Positions 11,473 to 22,568 of a stretch of 40,515 nt of DNA are shown one piece after another (position 1 is the stretch's first letter; each line of letters opens with the position of its first letter). Made by a program: the position numbers and the translations under genes. Source of the DNA: Nymphaea colorata (lineage: Eukaryota > Streptophyta > Magnoliopsida > Nymphaeales > Nymphaeaceae); the NCBI RefSeq assembly GCF_008831285.2, contig NW_022205261.1:1-40515 (forward strand), read 5' to 3'. The notes under the pieces were generated by a model. It saw nothing but the letters and a program-made list of their open reading frames with translations. It had not been told where the DNA came from and ran no database searches.

Positions 11473-11496
11473 CATCAAGCCTAGTAAAGCTTGATG
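11473..11496. other. Perfect 8-bp inverted repeat with 8-nt loop
   Basis: CATCAAGC at 11473-11480 and GCTTGATG at 11489-11496. It lies 20 bases after the stop of the small acidic gene, so a 3' UTR hairpin or processing element is possible. The rest of the 295-base gap to the Rab2 start shows nothing recognisable. Confidence 0.5.
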
Positions 11497-11748
11497 GTCT
11501 CCATTCTCTATAGTCATATCGTGGTGGGGATACACAAAGATGGTTACAGGTTTCATAAATGATTCATCCCATTGTTTTCTCCGAAGTTGCAAAGGGGGAG
11601 AACGGTTGCCGATATATAACTATTTTCATGTGATTGATATAAGTTCCAGTCCCTATCCCTCCTTTCCTTTCCTATGCTATCAAGGGTAACTTCCATAGCT
11701 TACCCCCTCTTCTCTCCTCAGGCTTGTATAATAATAATCTACACACCC

Positions 11749-12429
<681 letters not shown>

Positions 12430-12617
12430 TATCTGTGCTTTGGGCAAGGGAATAATAATCATACTTAATACCCAAAAGATATAATAATTTAGCTTTTGTG
12501 ATTGTAGATGTTCATTTGTAAGTAGGACTGCAGAACTGAGGTGGTATGTTGGCTGCGGTTATGTGTGTGTTTCTATTTCCAATAATTATATCCATAGTAT
12601 TCTAAATTTTATTACCG

Positions 12618-13196
12618 ATGCGTTCTCGCTAGTAGCTCAGCGCTCTCAAACTGCGGAGCACTCTTCACGAGCTGAAGCAGTTCTGCACCAGGCCTTCCCA
12701 ACCGCGTCCCCTGCTCTAAGCCCCTCCCATCGGCATCACCCTCCTCTCGCTGCAGCCCTACCGCAATAAACGCAGGGTGGAACAGCGATCCAACCGAGAG
12801 AACATTGAAAATGAACTCAAAGTGGAGATCTTCAAGAAGATTAGGGAAACCATGCAGTCCAGATTGAATTATAATGGCCTCGAGATCGCCAAAGTGACCA
12901 TGCACGCCAGCAAAAATAAGCCTGGAACTGCAGACAAAAGCTAAAAAATTGCACGCAGGAAAAGGATAATCGAGGGGGCAGAGAGGTAATCCAAGAGCAT
13001 CCACAACCGGTGCCTGAGGATAAGGACTGAGAATGCGCCAGCATATCGGCCCTACTAATCCACATGCCAATACTATCCGTCATCGAAACCGCGCAAACTG
13101 ATCACCTCCTAGCGGAAGTTTAGAACGGAGTACAACCAAGAGAGCGACCTCAACGGCTGGAACATAAATAGCGAGGAAGAAGATTTCTGCCCGTGA
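12618..13196 (+). CDS. Hypothetical basic protein
   Basis: A 192-aa single-exon frame from Met 12618 to TGA 13194-13196 with several in-frame TAA/TAG. It is basic, with Arg/Lys-rich helices (NKRRVEQRSNRENIENELK; KKIRETMQSRL) and an acidic C-terminus (NSEEEDFCP). No signal peptide, membrane segment or recognised domain. The N-terminal 40 residues (TRPSQPRPLL) look less constrained, and an alternative start further downstream cannot be excluded. It follows the Rab2 gene on the same strand. Confidence 0.65.
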
Positions 13197-13344
13197 TATC
13201 TGTAATATTGAGTCTATCTATATCCATGCGCTTGGCATATGGTTGTTGGATTGTTGTGCCTGTGTGTGCCGATCTGCGTGGCTACCCATTTCTTGGATTG
13301 CATGTGTATGTTCTGATATGGAAGTATAATATACATACACGCTA

Positions 13345-14250
13345 TCACTTCTTGCTTCTGAATATCTCGGTGAACATGATATCGTAGAGGTAATAGAGGA
13401 TGCAGAAGGACACGGCCTGGATGCTCACTATCTGCCACCCGTGGAACAATCCCAACAATCTTTCCTGCTGCCAGACATGTCTGAAGCACTCTCTTGCATT
13501 CCTGTGCCGATTCTTGGAAACGATCACCCGCTTGCGAATGGTATCCAATGGAAAATTGACAAGCAGGGCTGCCACCAGACTGCCATAGGAAAGCAGGATC
13601 TTGCCCGGCTAGTTTTTGATGCTGTGCTTGTAAGAATCGTAGAAACCGAAATACACTCCTCTCGCCGCTGACATGTAGACTAGGTTTATCAATACTCCGT
13701 TGAAAATACCGCTGAAGCCCTTGTGGTGCATCGCCTACTTGATGGCCTTCCCCAGACCGAAATCCGGGTGTGCTTTGATCTCATTGGAGAGGATAACTCT
13801 GAAGTAGTCGAAGGGGTAAATGGTGATCTGGATGGCCAAGCCTGCGATGCTGCCGATGGCTCCGTTGACGATGAGGAAGTGGCGTTGCAGGTATTGCCGA
13901 AGCGGAGAGTTGGGGTCGCCTCGAACTAGGAAGCGGGAGAGACTGCGGTGGATGAGTTCCTTTACTGTGAAGACTCCCATATTCGAAGGCAAGGTCCTGA
14001 GCACGAAGTACTGCACGCCTTTGAAAAGTCCTTTGAATCCTTCCTCCCGGACTACTCTTTGGAAGGTATTGGCGACGGTAGTATAGGGTCGATCGATGGT
14101 CTTCTTGACCATGAGTTCAGGACTGATCTGCAGTCTTGTCTTGACCAGCTCGATGGGATTGGAGAGGGCAATTGCGCACGCCACGATGCCCATGTATCTC
14201 AGGTATCGGGAAACGTCGATTTAGGGATGTTGAGGGGCGTTGTCAATCAT
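13345..14250 (-). CDS. Mitochondrial carrier family protein
   Basis: A 301-aa frame, the normal length for the family, from Met 14250 to TGA 13345-13347. It shows the threefold repeat with signature motifs NPIELVKTRLQ (repeat 1), YPFDYFRVILS (repeat 2) and FPLDTIRKRVIV (repeat 3), each at the end of an odd-numbered helix and followed by a GFKGLFKG- or LGLFHGW-type sequence. Carriers of this type exchange metabolites or nucleotides across the inner mitochondrial membrane. The third motif recalls ADP/ATP-type carriers (FPxDTxRxR) but lacks the RRRMMM signature, so the substrate cannot be named. No introns. Confidence 0.93.
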
Positions 14251-14427
14251 AGGGAATAAAAAATAAGATTTATTCAGTTTTAATTGGGGAAACACCGAGA
14301 GAATCGAGATATCGATTCATAAACGTTAAGGGTGTTCCTGTGGGGTATTGATTTTTACGGTTTCTTTTCCCCTTTATTTTAGGCTACCATTCGTGAAAGA
14401 TTATATATAATACTTGATAACATATAT

Positions 14428-16269
14428 ATGGCCACTTTGCCAATCACTGCTCGGCTACAGAAATACCATCGTCTTCCATAATACTACAAAGTGATCCAAG
14501 GCCTCAAGGGGTATAACATCGTCCTTTTCTCCTAATAATTCCTAGAGTTGGGCAAGGGTTCCTTCGGCAAATGCTATTTGGGCAAGATAACCAAGAAGGA
14601 AGGAGAGAGCCTCGACAACTAAAACTTCGATGACCTGGTGAAGAATGATGAGATAATTGCAGTGAAGGTGATCCCCAAGGGCGGCAAGACCACGCCCAGC
14701 AAGTACACAGACGAAGTGAAGACCCTGCACACCCTGACCAAAGATAAGCAGATGACCAACCTCGTCAGGATCATCTTCGCCGAGGGCATAGAATCAGATA
14801 AAAACTACTACATCATTACCGAGTACTGCAACAACTGCACGCTTTTCGACCTTATGTAGACCCGCAAATAAGCCAAAAGGAAATTCACGATCCGGTAGTT
14901 CATACAATTGGCGCTTGACCTGATCAAAGGATACAGGGAAATGAAGATAAGCAGCATCATGCATAACGATCTCAAGCCTCAGAACATTTTCATCAAGGAT
15001 AAAGTGTTCAAAATTGGAGATTTTGGATTGGCTGTCAAATTGTCAACCGGGGAATAGGAAATCCCCTGTGGGACTATTGCCTATGCTGCTCCTTAAAAGT
15101 TGGATCCGCTTGCTTAGAAGGTAAATATAAGTCATAAGGCTGATATATACTCTATCGGAGTTATCCTGCATGAGGTCTTGTTTGGCTGCCATCCCTATCT
15201 CGTAAAGGAGGAGTATGAAAAATTCAAATATGAACAGTATAGAGAGATGGAAAAAAAGAAGGTTTTGCAAAAGTATAGCGAAAAACAACTGAGAAAACTG
15301 ATCTTCTATCGATATCTTGAAACAAAAGAACTGCAGTATACCGCAGAAGTACAATTGGCACCCTTCGGAGCCTATCTGGCCGACCTTGTCCAAAACTTAA
15401 AAAACCTTGTCCGATCGATGTGCCTCCAGGATAGGCAGGAAAGGTCGTCCTTAGAGCAAGTAATCAAGCTAATGCAGGAGCTTAACCTATAAAATCATGT
15501 TGTAAGGGGTGGCCTATTTCCCGATTTAACATAATTGTCGCAATCTGAGTTCAGGTTCCAACTGGCCAACATGAGCAGATACGGTGTTTCCACGGTTTAG
15601 ACTAACTCCATAAAAGGCACGATAAAGATGAAGGAAACTTAGCCGAATACTCTGAGGAACGTCATTCTAATGAAAGACCGTTTGTACGTTACCTTTTAAT
15701 CGTTCAAATTGTACTAGTTCCTCAGAGAGGTGATATAAGGGTATCTCGTTCAGGCAGAATCGCCACACAGGCAACCATTCCTGCAACTACTATCAAACTA
15801 CCTCTACTGGATCAATATCCGGTAGCTCAATCTCACGACCCTGCAGCTGCAGAACATGAAGCCGGAGGATCTGCTCGTGGCCAAGCGGGAAAACATATAG
15901 GCCGATCTAGGAAAACTGAAGCAAAACGATTTGGAGTTGTACAACAGAGTGAAAGCGATGATAGAGCTGGAAAAGGAGGACAACGCACGGGAGGAATTGA
16001 AGACATTCATCAAGGATCGGCTCTTGAACCAAATTGTGGCCGTGGAGACATGGAGTGAGATATTGGCCTGGGTGCTGCTTTACGATATGGTAATGATTGA
16101 GCAGAGGTTCAGGAACGCGGAGGATAAGAAGGTGATGGGAGAGGAGCTTAAGAGAATCGAGGAGATGGCGAGCGTGTTCAAGCTGAAACAACTTACGATC
16201 AATGATTATGAGCGGGGGGTCGAAATCCTCTAGGAAAGCAGACCAGGCTTGAATTATAACTTTGAATGA
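14428..16269 (+). CDS. Ser/Thr protein kinase with long C-terminal extension
   Basis: A 613-aa single-exon frame starting after an A+T-rich leader. Kinase domain: Gly loop LGKGSFGKCY (residues about 41-50), AVKV Lys (about 79), catalytic loop HNDLKPQNIF (about 179), IGDFGLAV (about 198) and AYAAPEKL, where the APE Glu is a TAA. HND replaces HRD, so it is a non-RD kinase that may not need activation-loop phosphorylation. A charged insert (residues about 260-310) precedes the final lobe. The last 250 residues carry no catalytic motif but are helical (LYNRVKAMIELEKEDNAREE). Overall order resembles ULK/NEK-like kinases, but I cannot fix the subfamily. Confidence 0.9.
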
Positions 16270-16389
16270 TTGTATCTGATCCATAATCATGCATTGAAAC
16301 ATACAGGCTTAGATATTCACTTGATACTCACATAGGCATGGATTATTCATAGATAAAGCTTGCATTTATTGTTGCAGAGTTGAAAATTA

Positions 16390-17433
16390 TCAAAACCTTA
16401 TCCTTTTCGGGCCAGTCGGAGTCTTTCTATTGTCCAGCATCAGTTCCATCTCATAGGCGAAGTCAGGCCTGCCTCGTTTGATAAAAGCATCCTTCAGATG
16501 TTTTTTGGCGCCTTATAGTGTCTCTTCGATCTGTGATGTCAAATCTTGCTTTTCCCGATCCAGTTGAAAGTAATTCTTCTTCAGTTGGTTCTTGCTCGCA
16601 TTCTTGTTGAGATTCTCCTGCGACCTGTTCTTGAGTCTTTTCATGGTGTTCGTAATCTCTTCTTCGTTGGTGACGATGGAGACCATTTCCTCTTTCATCT
16701 TCTTGTAAATGTTTTGAAACTTGGTCCGAATCTCTATGTTCTTCGTGTCCTCCTGGATGAGACTAAACACCCTCTGGAGGACAAGATCGTAGACGGTGTA
16801 ATGCTTGATCCTCTAGGCATACCGACCATAGTTTAGATGCCCGATAGCCTCCATCTTCTTCAGTAATTCTTGCTAAAATTTCAATATCTATTCCTCCTAA
16901 AGGTACTCCTGGAAAATGACCAGTTTTTATCTGATAAAGATCTCATCGAAGTTTTTCATGGATCGGATCTGGGGCATGGCCTCCGTGGTGATGTTATTGA
17001 AGATATTCCTCCTTTTTCGTTTCTCAGCCGAGAGGATTTTCTTGGTAAAGGTGACTTTTTTATTTTGGTTATTAAGGTAATACTTTTTTTTGTTGATTTC
17101 GCTGAGACTGGACTTGATTTCCTTCTCGATGCAATTGAAGTCCAGTTGCGATCGCGGTGAGTTCACCTTTTCTGTGGTGAGTATGAAATGGTCGATGATG
17201 TCGTTACTGATATTGATGCTGTACTTGGCTCGCAGTTCCTTTTTTAATTCGTTTAGGTTGGTTAAATTTTATGTCTATTTTTATTTCTTGAGTTGCGTTT
17301 TTATCCGATGCAGAATGACCGAAAGTTACCCCTTTGTTAATTGTTTAGAAAGAATGCTTTCGTATGACTTCTTGTCCAACAGATTGATGTTGTTAACATC
17401 TAAAGACTTTTCGTTTGCCTTGGAAAGTAACAT
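16390..17433 (-). CDS. Hypothetical Lys-rich coiled-coil protein
   Basis: A 347-aa frame from Met 17433 to TGA 16390-16392. It is rich in Lys, Asn, Glu and Ile, and more A+T-rich than most neighbours. Predicted helices include LEYLQEEEILKFEQELLKKME and MKRLKNRSQENLNKNASK. There is no signal peptide or membrane segment, and no recognised domain. In-frame TAG/TAA codons fit Glu in helices. It lies 128 bases downstream of the S11 peptidase-like gene on the same strand. Confidence 0.75.
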
Positions 17434-17561
17434 GGTGGGTTTGGAATATTATTTATTTTTCTATTTTAGAATAGGGTAATAACCATACCTGAAATGCACT
17501 GGAAGGGTGGAAAGGGTTGGATAGATAGATGTTATCAAGAATAAGAAAATAATAAGGTTGA

Positions 17562-19196
17562 TCACAGTTATTCGTCCAATATGTTGCATCTTCTCTGATG
17601 CTACGCGTAGCTGTTGTTCCCATATTTAAACTCCTCCTACTATTCACTGTAATCACTGTCCAATTCGTAATTCTACCGTTTTAATGCTCGCAGCTGGATG
17701 TATTACTATTGAGTCAAGTCTTTATACAGTTGAGCCATCGTCCAGGAGAGCAGGTACCTTGTCTATTTGAATCGCGAGGATATTTTTGGAGCACGCAAAA
17801 CGATGCTTATATAGGTCTTACCGCGAAAGGTATAGGCAGCCGCCAGACAAGGACCGGCTGTGGCTGTTATGCCGGTTTTAAGACCGATGAATCCTTCCCT
17901 CCTAAGTAATTTATTTGTGTTTTACCATTACACTATCCGAGTCCCCTTTACGCCCTGAACTGCTATTTTATAGGCTTTACAGCTGACAATCCTTCTGAAG
18001 AGCATACTTTTCATGCATTTGCAGCACAGTTTGGCAAGATCAGATGCGGTTGATTTTGCGCATTGGTTGGGCAGGCCGTGGGGATTTCCAAATGTGGTAT
18101 GTTTGAGGCCGATGGCTCTTGCCTGTTTGTTCATCTAATTTACGAAAATTTGCCATGATTTATCTCCTTTCTCCACCTCTGCAAGCATGGAGCCGCCCCA
18201 CAGCGCAAGCTCATTAGCGGCATCGTTTCCGCTGGGAAGCATCAATCCATACAAGAGTTGCTCAACCGTATACTCTTCTCCCTATCTCAGCTATGCGATC
18301 GTTCCGGTAATCAGGGATACACTTGACGATACTTTTGTTGTGGCTGTTTTAATGTCAACATTTTTGGAAGAAGCTATGTGCAGGATCGTATAAAAGGTCA
18401 TTATCTTGGTCAAACTGGCAATCTATCCGGCTAGAGTTGCCCGATGAGAAACGATTGTCCTCTCTGTAGGGTATTCAACCACTATAAAACTTTAGGATTT
18501 GATCTTTTTCAGTTCGGGTGCGTTGCTTGTCAAAATTGCATGCTTTCTTTCGTATATTTTATCAGTTGATAATGTTTTTGATTGTTTTTTTGAGTGAGAC
18601 GTAAATTGGCGACGCTATCCTTCCCTCTTGGCTAGTTATTTTTATTATTTTTGAGCGTAGGTGTTCATTACGTTCTTCTTGATTATCAATATTTAAGATT
18701 TAAGGTCGGTTTATATGGTTCCCATATTTGATTTTTCCATCTTCTATGTGCTTTTAGCAGTCTTGATCATCTCTCTTCCCTCGAAACACTTGATCACTTT
18801 TTCGCTGCTTTGGTTATTGAAGTTTTTATCAGAGGCAAAGGTCTTGATCCTTTGCCGGTTGACCTTGAAATGTTTGGTTAGGTTTTATATGGGGACTACT
18901 AGAGAGGTGTTTTTGAACTTAGAGACAACGATAAAACGATCCTCCTCCTTCCTGTATTATGACTCCTTGGTCTATTTGCTTTCCTTCTGCGTGAAGGAGT
19001 TTGTCTTTGCGTTTCTGGTGAATATCTTCAGGACGTTGATATCCCTGAGCAGGCTTCTATTCCCCTCCATTTTTTTCCCCCAGGTGGGCAGGGGGTTCGG
19101 TTTGCTCTCATACACCAATTGAAAGTTTTTATATGACCGGACATCAATAATTATTATTGCTAATATTATTGTATAATAATTTGCATCCGTTTGCAT
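17562..19196 (-). CDS. D-Ala-D-Ala carboxypeptidase-like protein (peptidase family S11)
   Basis: Residues from about 240 on are a complete S11 (PBP5/DacA-like) domain: IASLTKIMT (SxxK, nucleophile Ser and Lys), LMLPSGNDAANELAL (SxN), then NKQARAIGLKHTTFGNPHGL and LKTGITATAGPCLAAA (KTG). In bacteria such enzymes trim the terminal D-Ala from peptidoglycan peptides. In-frame TAG/TAA codons (for example LREGEEYT) and the flanking ciliate genes show that it is a resident nuclear gene, presumably of bacterial origin. The domain is preceded by about 175 residues of Lys/Ser-rich sequence with no homologue I know. The start is uncertain: Met 19196 gives 544 aa, Met 19070 is alternative, and Met 18668 would leave only the S11 part. 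None gives a clear signal peptide. No introns. Confidence 0.88.
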
Positions 19197-19356
19197 TGAT
19201 TTGCCTGCAAGAGGGAAGGTATATTTTTATCAGAAATAAATAATAAAAGCGAAATTATTTTTGGGATTGTAGGTATAGATAATAATCGGTGGGATGATAT
19301 TAAAAAAAAGAGAATAGTTTAGATGCTAAATCCGGAGGAAATAACTGGATCGTTAC

Positions 19357-20421
19357 ATGAAAGAAAAAAGAATGAAATTACTTGATGCCTCCACGACCAA
19401 CCAACATCGTTTGCAAAAGATCATCAATAATATCAATGAGATGGGATCATCATTCAGCATGCAATAATCGGCATAGGCTTTGAAATAGCTCAACATCACC
19501 GTATAACTCTCAGAGATAATCACGAAAACAAAGGAATTCTCACTTCAAGAAGTTATAGCCATCATCGAGATCCTTCACATCTACTTGAGATATGAAGTTG
19601 AGCTAGGCTGGAACCAGAATAAATGCTAAATAGGCGGGATCGATATCTTGGGAGTGGAGAATGCAGAGCAAGAAATCTTTGTCGATTTTTGCCTAAAATG
19701 CATATCAAAGAATATAAAATAGTCCTATTTTTCAGCATTGAGTGTGCTCGTTTTAATCTTCGGCAAGCATCCTCACCTAATTTCCCGCATAAGCAATAAA
19801 AAGGCCAAATAGATCGTAAACCTCATCAAGAATTCACCTTTGAATGTCCAGAAGAAGGCAATATAGCTGGTCTGCGATATGATAAAATAGGAAATAGATA
19901 TTAGCGATGAGCTTCTATCCAACAACATGCTAATCGACATCCTCTATGCTTTTCTAAACGACTACGCGAGGATGATCGATGAGGATGCCAGAGAGTACAG
20001 TTACATAATAGGATGCATCATCTGCAATCTGACCCTAAGCACCAACAAAAAAGGAGTATAATTGCTCCTACAGCATCCCATATGGAAATTCACCCTTTAG
20101 CAATGCATAAACTCCAATTGTCCTTTCTTTCCGATGGTGGCAATATTCGAGTATTTCTTCTTCGCCAGCAAGCCCAAACAGGCCTTGGAGATGCTCGACC
20201 ACTTCCTCTTCAAGATTAGCACCCTCGAAATCCAACTCATGAAGGAAAGATAAGCAACAGCCATCAGACAGGCCATCAGGAATACCTATAACAACTATCG
20301 ACACAATTGGGAATAGAATGAAAAAGATATAGTAAAGAGAATGATCCAACACTATAGGTTGGATTATCTGCTAGAAGACATGGAGGACCTCTAGGAAAAA
20401 TAAGAACTCAACTACGTATGA
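19357..20421 (+). CDS. Hypothetical helical-repeat (ARM/HEAT-like) protein
   Basis: A 354-aa frame from Met 19357 to TGA 20419-20421, no intron. The sequence is almost wholly amphipathic helix with ARM-like periodicity (FSALSVLVLIFGKHPHLI; VQKKAIELVCDMIKEEIDIS; MVAIFEYFFFASKPKQALEML) and a very acidic C-terminus (LLEDMEDLEEKEELNYV). With UAR read as Glu the acidic helices look natural. No catalytic motif. It converges with the larger ARM-like gene at 20518-22212 and may share its ancestry or function, but identity is too weak to judge by eye. Confidence 0.75.
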
Positions 20422-20517
20422 TATGATATCTCTTCACATCTTCATCATCATGCAACCATCCATCTTTCTCCTTCTTTCTATTCATGAATAGATGCAGAAT
20501 GAGTAATATAAAATGCG

Positions 20518-22212
20518 TCAATCATCGATTTTCTTGAGTTCTTCAGCAAGTAGCTGCCAGTACTGTGGTCGAAACCGATGTTCCAATCTCGTCTATCCCA
20601 TAAGATTATTATTATTAATGGGATACGATTCGCTAATGGATGCCTTTGAGTAGCTACTATTGATGCTGCTCACCGAGGTCTTTCTACTCAGCGTTCTGCA
20701 ATGCACGTTTTTCCCGCTTTACAGGCACACCTATTCCTCTTGCTTCTCTGTGAGAAGGGCAATTTCCTTTTCAATGTAGTTCAGGATCGGCTGGACTGAG
20801 TTCTCCGAAAAGGCCTGCTTGAAATTGTTGGCATTTTAATGGATCAAACAGCAGAAAGTAGGCACCAGGAAGTTTCGCAACGGTGCTTACATCAAGTATT
20901 ATATTGGATGGTTGCATAGCGACTCAAGCAGGCCGGATGTTCTAACCACCTACTGATTGGCAAAGTTTTCAAAGGCGAGGTTGCCGAGGAAGATGATGAT
21001 CTAACTGCAAAGGTTCTTTGTCTATAGGCTCTACTTGAAGTTTTCCTTGGCGAAGTCGAAGATGAAGAGCAAGGTCTTCAGGAAGATAGGATTGAGCTAT
21101 AGGGCCTGCTGGGCGTAGACCACGCCTGCGTTGAAGATGACATTGAAGGTCTTGAAGATGTACAGAAGTATGCTGATTTTGAAATTCGGCAAATCTTCCT
21201 CCCTGTACATATACTTCTCCTCTCCTTCCTCCTTCTCGTGGACCAGTTCGACCATACACACGCTCAGCATCTGCAATCCGCTCTAAAAGTATCCGCTGAT
21301 CGCCTCTACCAAAGAATCCGCGCTCTTCTATGAGGAGTATATGGGCCTGTTGCACTAGTTCTGGCATGAGAAACTGACGATCAGATGGTAGAACTTGAAT
21401 CCGAGAAGAAGAAACTCTGCACTGGCCGGATCGTCCTCCTCGATCGCCGTCTCAAGACCGCTCCTGAGGCGTTTTAGAAGCGTGGAACAGAGGATGTATT
21501 AAATGTTGGCGGTGAGAAGCGGTTGCAATTAAACTAAATCTTATAAAGGTTACCTCGATTCGGACCAGACATGATCTGGTTCAGCAAATGGAGACAATTG
21601 ACAGCGATTTTGCGTTAATCTCTCATCAATGCGCAACTGAGCAGGGAACTGACGGCTGGCATTTGGTTGGAGACGATAAAGGCTTCCCTACTGGATCCCA
21701 GAGCCAGCATCACTCTCATTAGCCTCAAGCCTACATCTTCCAAAAATTACTTGAATCTAATGCCGGTAGGGATTGCGCAGCTTAATTTTTATGCAGGGAG
21801 GGAAACCGTCGCACGATCGCCGACAGAGTGCCCATGATCCTGGCGCCTCTGAGGATGAGCAAATCGTGTTCCCTGCGGTGTTCGACGATTTTTTGTATTT
21901 CTTTCATGAGGGATTCTACCAGGGGGTATTCGATGGCCTGCGTCCTGAGTGCTTTTTCCAATTCTAGGGCCAGCTTCATCAATCTGGACTTGTTGGGACT
22001 GGTTATATCCCGCTGGTCTTTCAACAGGCCCTGGTCCAGGATCTGCTCGCTGAGAGCGTTGAGTCTTTGTTTTAATTTTTTGTAGCGTAGCTTTCCGTCG
22101 GACGGACGCTTGGTGCCGTCCCTGTCGAAGGGGGTAGTTATGGCTGGGACTAGCAATCTGCAAGCGCGGGAAGGTCAGGGGTGGAGGTTGTCGGTTGCTA
22201 TTCGGATAGCAT
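20518..22212 (-). CDS. ARM-repeat-like protein (two apparent frameshifts)
   Basis: About 558 aa if the two breaks are bridged. Met 22212 opens in an A+T-rich leader. The frame slips by -1 at GGG 22146-22148 and at GGG 21769-21771 (plus-strand coordinates); one added base at each gives continuous sequence and a length divisible by three. A 26-nt GT...AG segment just upstream of the second break is an alternative explanation there. A 20-nt intron (21534-21553) follows. Helical repeats include QIIIFLGNLAFENFAN and LRLMRVMLALGSSREAFI, as in importin-alpha or other ARM proteins; the size also fits importin-alpha. The N-terminus (KRPSDGKLRYKKLKQRL) is basic. Ends with LEELKKIDD-type acidic/basic sequence. 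Identity beyond ARM fold unknown. Confidence 0.72.
21534..21553 (-). other. Intron of ARM-like gene, 20 nt
   Basis: Reads GTAACC...ATTTAG on the minus strand; joins SGPNR to the following helix. A at -6. Confidence 0.88.
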
Positions 22213-22568
22213 TTGTTCAATAATTTATTGATATTAATAATAAGAAAGATAGAGCGAAATTCTATCAAGGAAGGCAGGACAGAGAGGGGGGAAGATGGAG
22301 AGAGGGGAAGGAAAGGCGGGGGGATGGATTGGGCAGAGGATGAGGGGCGTTTCAATTTTGGAAGAATCTTATATGATAGATAGGATGGAAATAGGGAGAA
22401 AATGGTTGGTGGGCAGCAATTGTCACCATACCAAAAAGTTTTATATTCATTACCCTCATCAATAACCATCATTTCCTCGCCATTTCCCCGAACGAGGCTC
22501 CTTGCTGCCTTGCCCTCTCCTCCAAAATTTAAATCTTACCCCTGGGCCTCGGTGGATATTTGATTAAA
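22213..22568. other. Divergent intergenic region with purine-rich tract
   Basis: 356 bases between the ARM-like gene (-) and the adenylate-kinase-like gene (+), so it should hold both promoters. Plus-strand bases 22267-22347 are almost all A or G, with runs of five and six G. No ORF or RNA gene is recognised. The flanks near both starts are A+T-rich. Confidence 0.5.

Noticed and set aside
17562-19196. S11 gene as bacterial contamination
   Set aside because: It has in-frame UAR codons, ciliate-type spacing and ciliate genes with short introns around it.
21780-21805. 26-nt GT...AG intron in the ARM-like gene
   Set aside because: Begins GTTT and has non-standard length; a missing C/G at 21769-21771 fits the pattern seen elsewhere. 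Kept only as an alternative.
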